A program made the translations under genes and the position numbers. Shown here one piece after another: positions 16,728 through 23,423 of a DNA stretch of 35,802 bases; positions within the stretch are counted from its first letter, which is position 1; every line of letters begins with the position of its first letter. The stretch is from Bog-159 sp035541265. Its GTDB lineage: Bacteria; Acidobacteriota; Terriglobia; Bryobacterales; Bryobacteraceae. Below the pieces are notes generated by a model. That model was not told where the DNA came from. It searched no databases and saw only the letters and a list, made by a program, of their open reading frames with translations. The stretch covers positions 1 to 35,802 of the forward strand of contig DATKNQ010000139.1 in the NCBI GenBank assembly GCA_035541265.1, read 5' to 3'.

Positions 16728-18392
16728 TCAATATCCTCTAGCCGTGCCTTCGGTGCGCGGGTCGGCCGCGCCTTCGAGGCACCCGTCGCGCGATTCGATG
16801 GCCGCCACTTCGCCGAACGAATTGACGTTGCGAATCTTGTGTCCGCGGGCTTCGAGCAGCCGGATCGTATCCGGCGAAAAGCCGCGCTCTATGATGAGCT
16901 GATCCGGCAACCACTGATGATGAATGCGTGGAAAATCGACGGCATCCTGTACGTTCATGCCGAAATCGACCACGTTGACCAGCACCTGGAGCACGCTGTT
17001 GATGATCGTCGGGCCGCCGGGCGTGCCCAATACCAGAGAGAGCTTGCCGTCGCGCGCCACGATGGTCGGCGTCATCGAAGAAAGCGGCCGTTTGCGCGGC
17101 TGAATGGCGTTCGCCTCGCCTTGCACCAGGCCATAAACATTCGGCTCGCCGGGCTTGGCGGCGAAATCGTCCATTTCGTTGTTCAACAGGAATCCGAGTC
17201 CTGGCACCGTTACGCCGTCGCCGTAGCTGCCATTCAACGTATATGTCACCGCGACGGCATTGCCTTCGGCGTCCACGATTGAAAAATGCGTGGTCTGGGT
17301 GCTCTCGGCTCCCGGCGGCTTGCCGGCATGCACCTGTGAACTGGGGGTGGCGTGTTCCGGATCGATCGACTGCCGCAGCCGCGTGATGTAGGCTTTGTCG
17401 AGCAGCTTGTTCAGAGGGTTCTCGACAAAATCCGGATCGCCCAGAAACGCGGCGCGGTCCGCAAAATAGCGCCGCATGGTTTCCGCCAGAAAGTGCAGTT
17501 CGGCCGCCGAACCCGCGCCGGATTTTTCGTACCCGGAACCCTCCAGCACGCCCAGCATCTGCAGAATGCCGATTCCACCGGAACTGGGTGGCGGCGCGCT
17601 AACGATTTCGTATCCGCGATAAGTGCCGGTCAGCGGCTTGCGCTCGGCGACGGCGTAATCTTTCAGATCGGCGGCCGTGATCAGCCCGCCGTGCCGCTCC
17701 ATATCGGCGGCCAGCAGGCGGGCTGTCTCGCCTTCGTAGAAGTCGCGCGCGCCCTCGCGGCGAATGCGCTCGAGCGTGCGCGCCAAGTCCGGCTGCACGT
17801 AGACATCGCCCGCTTCGTAGGGCTTGCCGTCGCGCAGGAAAATGCGCTTCGATTCCGGAAAGCGGCTCAGCAGCTTGCTGCCATGCTCGAGCGACCTCGC
17901 CAAACCGTACGAAACCGGAAAGCCTTTCGCCGCGAGATCGATTGCCGGCGTCACCACATCGGCCCACGGCTTCTTTCCGTACTTGTGCGAGGCGTATGCG
18001 AAACCAGCCACCGATCCAGGCACGCCCGCCGCGCGATAGCCCACGACGCTATCCTGGGTGGGCTTGCCCGCAGCATCCAGGTACATGTTGCGCGAGGCGT
18101 GTTCGGGCGCCCGCTCGCGGAAATCGAGGAACGTCGAACGGCCGTCGGCAAAGCGGATCAGCATAAATCCACCGCCGCCCAGATTACCCGCCGAAGGATG
18201 CGTGACGGCCAGTGCGAAGCCCACCGCCACGGCTGCATCCACCGCGTTGCCGCCCGCCTGAAGCACCGCCAGACCCGCATCGGTGGCGTGCGGCTCGACC
18301 GTGACCACCATGCCGTGCCGCGCATGTACCGGCTGCGCCGCCCACACGGGCACAGCGAGAGCCAGCCACAAACACCACCGCAATTTCCGCAT
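16728..18392 (-). CDS. ggt: Gamma-glutamyltransferase / glutathione hydrolase
   Basis: The protein has 554 residues from ATG 18392, where a signal peptide begins (MRKLRWCLWLALAVPVWAAQ); an upstream in-frame ATG at 18434 has no such fit. The sequence has the substrate-binding LDFRERAP (Arg about 92), the autoprocessing and catalytic Thr at about residue 367 in TQTTHFSIVD, the PLSSMTPTIV motif and LGTPGGPTIINSV. These are diagnostic for the Ntn-hydrolase GGT, made as a precursor and self-cleaved into large and small subunits in the periplasm. It transfers or hydrolyses gamma-glutamyl groups, for example of glutathione. It starts 14 bases after the rlmB-type gene and overlaps the isomerase gene, so all appear co-transcribed. 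Confidence 0.95.
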   Translation of the reverse strand: MRKLRWCLWLALAVPVWAAQPVHARHGMVVTVEPHATDAGLAVLQAGGNAVDAAVAVGFALAVTHPSAGNLGGGGFMLIRFADGRSTFLDFRERAPEHASRNMYLDAAGKPTQDSVVGYRAAGVPGSVAGFAYASHKYGKKPWADVVTPAIDLAAKGFPVSYGLARSLEHGSKLLSRFPESKRIFLRDGKPYEAGDVYVQPDLARTLERIRREGARDFYEGETARLLAADMERHGGLITAADLKDYAVAERKPLTGTYRGYEIVSAPPPSSGGIGILQMLGVLEGSGYEKSGAGSAAELHFLAETMRRYFADRAAFLGDPDFVENPLNKLLDKAYITRLRQSIDPEHATPSSQVHAGKPPGAESTQTTHFSIVDAEGNAVAVTYTLNGSYGDGVTVPGLGFLLNNEMDDFAAKPGEPNVYGLVQGEANAIQPRKRPLSSMTPTIVARDGKLSLVLGTPGGPTIINSVLQVLVNVVDFGMNVQDAVDFPRIHHQWLPDQLIIERGFSPDTIRLLEARGHKIRNVNSFGEVAAIESRDGCLEGAADPRTEGTARGY

Positions 18393-18406
18393 GACCTTTG
18401 ATTCTA

Positions 18407-19120
18407 CTATGTGGCGCGCAGCCGCCGTTTCCATTCAAACAACACCACGCCGGCGGCCACCGAGACATTCAATGACGGGATCTGGCCCTCCATCGGAATC
18501 CGCAGCAGCACGTCGCAGCGCTTGCTCACCTGCTCGTGCAGGCCTTTTCCCTCGCCGCCGAACACGACCACTGTGGGCGCGTTGTACGCGACGCGGTCGT
18601 AATCCTCAGCGCCCCGCTCGTCGAGCCCATAGATCCAGTAGCCGCGCTGCTTGAGATCTTCGAGCGTGCGATTCACATTGGTGACGCGCACGACGGGCAA
18701 ATAGGCGAGTGCGCCGGCCGCGGCCTTCGCCGCGACGTCGGTCAATCCGGCCGCCCGCCGCTCGGGGATAATCACCGCGCCCGCGCCAGCGGCATGCGCC
18801 GTGCGCACGATTGCCCCCAAATTATGCGGGTCCTCTACGCCATCGAGCACGACCAGCAGCCCCGCTTCGGCGACATCGTCCAGGTCCGCATATTGCTGCG
18901 CCGTCCCCATCGCCACCACGCCTTGATGTGCGGGCGTGCCCGCCAGGCGGTCGAGGCTGGCGCGGTCTTCAAAGCGCACGGGCACCGAGCCGCGCCGCGC
19001 CAGGTCGATAATCTCCTGCAAACGCGGTCCGGCCGCGCCTTTGGCGATCAGAATCCGGTCGAGCGGCCGACCGGACTTCAGACTCTCAAGTACCGGATGA
19101 ATTCCGCTGAGGATGGCCAT
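18407..19120 (-). CDS. rlmB: 23S rRNA (guanosine-2'-O)-methyltransferase, TrmH/RlmB family
   Basis: The 237-residue SPOUT methyltransferase has an N-terminal L30e-like substrate-binding domain (MAILSGIHPVLESLKSG to about residue 75) and a C-terminal trefoil-knot domain. The SPOUT motifs are visible: motif 1 DPHNLGAIVRTAHAAGAGAV, motif 2 VVVFGGEGKGL, and motif 3 IPMEGQIPSLNVSVAAGVVL. This pattern fits RlmB (Gm2251 in E. coli numbering), but TrmH-type paralogues look alike, so the exact RNA target is inferred. The ATG 19120 start matches the family N-terminus. It lies 13 bases after the AhpD-like gene and just before ggt in the leftward run. Confidence 0.88.
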   Translation of the reverse strand: MAILSGIHPVLESLKSGRPLDRILIAKGAAGPRLQEIIDLARRGSVPVRFEDRASLDRLAGTPAHQGVVAMGTAQQYADLDDVAEAGLLVVLDGVEDPHNLGAIVRTAHAAGAGAVIIPERRAAGLTDVAAKAAAGALAYLPVVRVTNVNRTLEDLKQRGYWIYGLDERGAEDYDRVAYNAPTVVVFGGEGKGLHEQVSKRCDVLLRIPMEGQIPSLNVSVAAGVVLFEWKRRLRAT

Positions 19121-19133
19121 GAATGCAGGCTGC

Positions 19134-19637
19134 TTACTCCGGCAGGAGATCGAGGCCGTTATTAAAACGGTTGGTGAAATTGGCCATCGCCGCGATCAGC
19201 GTGATCTCGACGATCTGTTCACTGCTGTAGAATTCGTCGAGCGCCGCGCGCGTCTGCGCGCCATCCGCCGTGCGGGTCAACTCGCGGGCATATTGAATGG
19301 CCGCGCGCTCGGGGGGCGTGAAGCCACCATCCTGCGCGGTCTGGAGAGCCTTCATCTCGTCGTCGGAAACGCCGCCTTTGCGGCCCGAGGCGACGTGCGC
19401 CGCAGTGCAATAGGCGCATTTGTTGGTGTAGGAGACGGTGAGATAGACCAGCTCTTTGGTGCGCCGGTCGACGGGGCCAGACCCCATGATCGCGCCGTAG
19501 AGCGGCACGAAGTTTTTCAATACTTCGGGCCGGTTGGCCATGGTGCGGAAGAAATGATTCGGACGATTGGCGCGCTTTTCGAGATCAGCCAGGAATTCGT
19601 TCTGCGCGGGTTCGACGAGTTTAATCGCAGTTGCCAT
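19134..19637 (-). CDS. Carboxymuconolactone decarboxylase/AhpD-like peroxidase-family protein
   Basis: The 167-residue all-alpha protein has the AhpD-type redox motif C74-x2-C77-x3-H81 in NKCAYCTAAH, preceded by a Glu (KELVYLTVS) as in the proton-relay of alkylhydroperoxidase D-like proteins. Family members reduce peroxides with the Cys pair or, in other branches, decarboxylate carboxymuconolactone; retention of both Cys and the His favours a redox role. It is cytosolic, with no signal peptide. It is near the start of the leftward run with rlmB, ggt, the isomerase and asnS. A link with glutathione metabolism through ggt is conceivable but not shown. Confidence 0.88.
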   Translation of the reverse strand: MATAIKLVEPAQNEFLADLEKRANRPNHFFRTMANRPEVLKNFVPLYGAIMGSGPVDRRTKELVYLTVSYTNKCAYCTAAHVASGRKGGVSDDEMKALQTAQDGGFTPPERAAIQYARELTRTADGAQTRAALDEFYSSEQIVEITLIAAMANFTNRFNNGLDLLPE

Positions 19638-19685
19638 TACCCCAGTATAGGGGACGGCCTCCGCTCCGCGCCGTGCATGCCTGGA

Positions 19686-20093
19686 CTATACGCTGCTCAG
19701 GGGCGACGCGTAGCGGATTCGGATATCGTGGTGATAATAGTCCGAATTCGCAAATTTCTCCTGAAAGATGCGCTCCCAGCGCGCGTTCTCCTGGCAGGTG
19801 CGGCACTCGCCGCATTGGCAGCGGCCGGAGCTGCGCCGGGTCTTGACGACCCGCTGCGGAGGCACAATTTCCGGCCGCCGCGGCGCTGGCATCATTACTT
19901 TGGGGGGCTTTTGTGGAACTTCGAAATCCACGGCGGCGCCTGGCAGGGCCTCGCCCCAAGGGAGCATCTCGTCGGCGGCCCGCGCCGCCCGGCGCCGTCC
20001 CGAAGTGGAACGCAACGCGCTGAAGGCGTACAGCACCTCACCAAACGTCGCCAACTCCAACCCCGTCGCCTGAAACGTCGATTCGTCAACCAT
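19686..20093 (-). CDS. Small Cys-rich protein of unknown function
   Basis: The protein has 135 residues from ATG 20093 (GTG 20105 would add four); AGGTGG lies eight bases ahead of the ATG. The N-terminal half is low in pattern and rich in Ala, Arg and Pro. The C-terminal part carries a compact Cys cluster CQCGECRTC (C92, C94, C97, C100), probably a metal site, followed at once by the aromatic motif ARWERIFQEKFANSDYY. I associate this 'CxCGxCxxC...RWERIFxxKF' arrangement with small proteins recurring in acidobacteria, but know no function. There is no membrane segment or signal peptide. It has its own AT-rich promoter region upstream and lies 48 bases before the AhpD-like gene. Confidence 0.72.
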   Translation of the reverse strand: MVDESTFQATGLELATFGEVLYAFSALRSTSGRRRAARAADEMLPWGEALPGAAVDFEVPQKPPKVMMPAPRRPEIVPPQRVVKTRRSSGRCQCGECRTCQENARWERIFQEKFANSDYYHHDIRIRYASPLSSV

Positions 20094-20420
20094 GGAACTA
20101 TCCACCTCGTGTGGCCAACAAGATAATTAACCGTGAACCACGATAATAATATCCTGAAATAATTTGGAAAACAATCGGTAAGATTAACCAAGGCTAATTT
20201 TTTCTGGCCGAAACGCGCGATCAGCAAGGCTGGCAGGTCCTCTTGCGGTTCTAGAACCAACGTATCAGCAGCGGAGATCCATATCCTTTAGCAATAGAAA
20301 AGCCCCCCCGTTGGATAAGAAAAGAATTTCTAATTCACGAAGAACCGGCTGCTCCCCGCGCGTGCGCCGCCACCGACCCGCTGACGCGCCATCCGGCACC
20401 TCATGTTGTGCCCGGGGGTG
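20094..20420. other. AT-rich gene-free stretch between polA and the Cys-rich protein gene
   Basis: These 327 bases hold no convincing gene. They contain the probable promoter at 20146-20174, a perfect 12-base palindrome GGTTCTAGAACC at 20247-20258 (a possible operator), and, read on the minus strand downstream of polA, a weak inverted repeat GAATT-AGA-AATTC (20336-20324) followed by TTTTCTT that might act as a poor terminator. A run of seven C lies at 20303-20309. Confidence 0.45.
20146..20174 (-). promoter_or_regulatory. Probable sigma-70-type promoter of the Cys-rich protein gene
   Basis: On the minus strand, TTGTTT (20174-20169) and TATTAT (20151-20146) are spaced by exactly 17 bases. The -10 matches the consensus at 5/6 and the -35 at 3/6. 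The predicted transcription start would be about 45 bases ahead of ATG 20093. The stretch is strikingly AT-rich for this GC-rich chromosome, which supports a promoter role. Confidence 0.5.
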
Positions 20421-23030
20421 CTACTTCGCCTCCCGCCAGTTGTCCCCGATTCCGACATCCGCGAGCAGCGGCACCTCGAGCCGGCACACCTGCTCCATCT
20501 CGCGCTTGGCCAGTGCCGCAATTTCCGCAGATTCCGCCGCCGGTGCTTCGAAGACCAGTTCGTCGTGCACTTGCAGCAGCATGGCCGCGCCGCCGCGTCG
20601 CGTCATCTCCGCGTCGATGCGGACCATGGCTAGCTTGATCAGGTCGGCCGCCGTTCCCTGCAGCGGCGAATTCACCGCCGTCCGCTCGGCAAATCCGCGC
20701 GAATTCGGGTTGCGGCTATTGATATCCGGAATGGGCCGTTCGCGCCCGAAAAGCGTTCGCGTTACGCCTGTGCGCCGCACTTCCGCAACCGTCGCATCGA
20801 GGAATCTGCGGACGCCGGCGTACCGGGTGAAATAGCTCTCAATATAGGTTTGCGCTTCCTTCTGCGAAATCCCCAACTGCGCGGCGAGGCCGAACGGGCT
20901 GATGCCGTAGACGATGCCGAAGTTCACGGCTTTCGCGCTGCGGCGCGCCTCCGGCGTCACCATCAACGGCGGGATTCCCAGTACTTCCGCGGCCGTGCGT
21001 GTGTGGATGTCCTCGCCGTTGCGGAAGGCTTCCACCAGCACCGGATCGCGCGAAAAATGCGCGAGCAGCCGCAACTCAATTTGCGAATAATCCGCCACCA
21101 CCAGCTTCCATCCGGGCCGCGGGATAAACGCCGCGCGGATCTCGCGGCCCAACTCGGTGCGGATCGGAATATTTTGCAAATTCGGATTCGAAGATGACAG
21201 CCTGCCAGTGGCCGCGCCGGTCTGGTTGAAACTGGTGTGCAGGCGGCCCGTGCGCGGATCGATCAGCGCCGGCAGGGCATCCACGTAAGTGCCTTTCAGC
21301 TTGGTGAGCTGGCGGTATTCGAGCACCTTGCGCACGATTTCGTAATCCGCGGCCAGTTCGTCCAGCACATCCGCCGCGGTCGAAATCGTCTTGCCCTTGC
21401 CGTATTTGACCGGCGCCGGCAGTCCCAGGTCTTCGAACAGGATGCGTCCCAATTGTTGCGGCGAGCTAATGTTGAACGGCTTGCCCGCCAGCGCGTGGAT
21501 TTCGCCGGTGAGCCGCGTAATATCGCGCTCCATCAACCGCGAAAGGCGCGCCAGTTCCGCGCGGTCGATCAGGACGCCAGTCCGCTCCATGCGTGCGAGC
21601 ACGCCCGCCAGCGGCAACTCGATTTCCGCATACAGTTTTTCCAGGCCGCGCTCGACGACCGCCGGGCGCAACATTGCATGAATCTCGAGCGCGATATCGG
21701 CGTGCTGTTCGGGCGACTGTCCCAACTTCAGATCGAGCCGGCGGCGCGCCTGCTCCTCCAGAGGACAGCCCGACGGATCGGCGTCCAGCAGGAACGCATA
21801 TAGCATGATGTCGTGCGCGAATCCGGCGGCGGCGATCTCCAGCTGATCGAGCGCCAGCAAAGTGGACTTCACGTCGCACGCAATCTTGGGACGCGCCGCG
21901 TCTTCCAAAAACGGCTTGAGCGCGCCGATCAGGGACGCCGGGACCGCGCGCGCCTCACCGTGCTTCCAGGCAAGGCCGGCCGTATCGAGCGCCAGATCGC
22001 CCGCCTCCGACTTGGCGATCGCCACCGCTACGGGCGCGCCGGGCGGAATCGCCGCCAGCCAGCCGGCCAGCGCGCCGGCCGATTCAAGCGTCTGATAGTC
22101 GCGTTTGCGGGTGTCCTCCGAAGGCCCGAGTTCCTTCAGCAGGCTGTAGAACTCCAGATCTTTGTAAGCCTGCTTCAACGCGGCCGGATCCGGCTCCTGC
22201 GCACGCACCGATTCGAGCGTGAATTCGATCGGCACCGAGGTATCGATGGTCGCCAGGCGCTTGCTCATCAGGATCCGCTCGACGTTATTCTGCAGGCTCT
22301 CGCGATACATCTTGCGCTCGACTTCGGCGGCGCGTTCGATAGCCGCTTCGACGGTGCCGAAATGTTCGATCAGGTCGCGCGCGCCTTTATCGCCGATGCC
22401 GGGCGCGCCCGGTATGTTATCGATGGCGTCGCCCTTGAGCGCGAACAGGTCGGCCACCTGCCCGGGCAGCACGCCCAGAAAATCTTTGACCTTCGCCGGG
22501 TCGTACCACTCATCGTCTTTAGCGGGATTCAGCATCGAGACCCGCTCGCTGACAATCTGCATCATGTCCTTGTCGCTCGACACGATCACCACCCGCAGGC
22601 CGTCGCGCTCGGCGCGGCGCGCGATGGCGCCGATCACGTCGTCAGCCTCGAAGCCGGGATACTCCAGAATCGGGATCCGCATGGCGTCGAGGATGCGGCG
22701 GATGTACGGGATCTGCTCGCGCAGGTCAGGCGGCATTTCAGCGCGGTTGGCCTTGTATTCGGCAAACTCTGCCATGCGCGCCACCGGTGCGCCGCTTTCG
22801 AAAACGGCGGCGATGTATTCGGGCGCATAGCTCTTCTCCAGCTTGCGCAGCATGTTATTGAAGATATACACCGCCTCGGTGGACAGGCCGGTGCTGGTGC
22901 GCATGGCTGGCGCAGCGCTGCGCGCGCGCGCGTGGTACGCACGAAAGATAAAGCCGAACGAATCGATGAGGAAGAGCCGGGGAGTTTGCGCCAAAGGCTT
23001 ATGGTAACGCGCACCAGCTCCTATGGGCAT
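20421..23030 (-). CDS. polA: DNA polymerase I with degenerate 3'-5' exonuclease domain
   Basis: The protein has 869 residues from ATG 23030; a TTG at 22994 (AQTPRLFLIDSFG) is a plausible shorter start. The frame is open well beyond, but that region belongs to the divergent PadR gene. The 5' nuclease domain (about 15-300) keeps its acidic residues (D23, E128, D130, D131, D153, D155, D201, D204). The polymerase domain has motif A VVADYSQIELRLLAHFS (D647), motif B RRSAKAVNFGIVYG (K700, Y708) and motif C LLQVHDELVFE (D823). The middle domain (about 310-470) lacks the exonuclease acids: the Exo I position reads VAVAIAKSE and Exo II CDVKSTLLAL. It should therefore polymerise and remove primers but not proofread, as in Taq-type enzymes. 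It is divergent from the PadR gene. Confidence 0.93.
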   Translation of the reverse strand: MPIGAGARYHKPLAQTPRLFLIDSFGFIFRAYHARARSAAPAMRTSTGLSTEAVYIFNNMLRKLEKSYAPEYIAAVFESGAPVARMAEFAEYKANRAEMPPDLREQIPYIRRILDAMRIPILEYPGFEADDVIGAIARRAERDGLRVVIVSSDKDMMQIVSERVSMLNPAKDDEWYDPAKVKDFLGVLPGQVADLFALKGDAIDNIPGAPGIGDKGARDLIEHFGTVEAAIERAAEVERKMYRESLQNNVERILMSKRLATIDTSVPIEFTLESVRAQEPDPAALKQAYKDLEFYSLLKELGPSEDTRKRDYQTLESAGALAGWLAAIPPGAPVAVAIAKSEAGDLALDTAGLAWKHGEARAVPASLIGALKPFLEDAARPKIACDVKSTLLALDQLEIAAAGFAHDIMLYAFLLDADPSGCPLEEQARRRLDLKLGQSPEQHADIALEIHAMLRPAVVERGLEKLYAEIELPLAGVLARMERTGVLIDRAELARLSRLMERDITRLTGEIHALAGKPFNISSPQQLGRILFEDLGLPAPVKYGKGKTISTAADVLDELAADYEIVRKVLEYRQLTKLKGTYVDALPALIDPRTGRLHTSFNQTGAATGRLSSSNPNLQNIPIRTELGREIRAAFIPRPGWKLVVADYSQIELRLLAHFSRDPVLVEAFRNGEDIHTRTAAEVLGIPPLMVTPEARRSAKAVNFGIVYGISPFGLAAQLGISQKEAQTYIESYFTRYAGVRRFLDATVAEVRRTGVTRTLFGRERPIPDINSRNPNSRGFAERTAVNSPLQGTAADLIKLAMVRIDAEMTRRGGAAMLLQVHDELVFEAPAAESAEIAALAKREMEQVCRLEVPLLADVGIGDNWREAK

Positions 23031-23060
23031 TCCAATGGGGACGTGATAGACTCCTCTGGA

Positions 23061-23423
23061 ATGTCCAAAGAAGCCGGCCTGGACCGTAAGAAGACGGATG
23101 TACTTCAGGGCACCCTCGATCTCATGGTGCTTCAGACCTTGAACGCTTTGGGGCCGCTGCACGGATACGGAATCGCGCGGCGCATCGAGCAGGTGAGCGA
23201 ATCCGTCCTCGAATTGAACGAAGGCACCGTGTACACCGCGCTCCTCCGCCTGCAACAGCAGGGCTCCATCACTGCGGAATGGGGCGCGTCGGAAAACAAT
23301 CGCCGGGCGAAGTTCTATTCCATTACCAGGAACGGCCACAAACAATTGGCGCAGGAGGCGGACGATTGGCGCAAAATCTCCGAGACGATCCGTCGTCTTC
23401 TGCGCCTCGCGCATGAGAGGTAA
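23061..23423 (+). CDS. PadR-family transcriptional regulator
   Basis: The 120-residue winged-helix protein has the PadR signature: LQGTLDLMVLQTLNALGPLHGYGIARRI followed by VLELNEGTVYTALLRLQQQG and a wing with RRAKFYSIT (quoted in parts; residues about 14-85). The C-terminal helix (QEADDWRKISETIRRLL) is the usual short dimerisation helix. ATG 23061 follows a CTCTGGA stretch and sits 30 bases from the start of divergent polA. The stop codon touches the start of the ADOP permease gene. PadR proteins directly upstream of ADOP permeases are a recurrent acidobacterial arrangement, so it probably controls this operon by repression; the ligand is unknown. Confidence 0.92.
   Translation: MSKEAGLDRKKTDVLQGTLDLMVLQTLNALGPLHGYGIARRIEQVSESVLELNEGTVYTALLRLQQQGSITAEWGASENNRRAKFYSITRNGHKQLAQEADDWRKISETIRRLLRLAHER

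Noticed and set aside
21813..23060. Extension of the PadR frame far upstream, opposite polA
   Set aside because: The PadR family begins at about ATG 23061; the upstream part is the antisense of polA.
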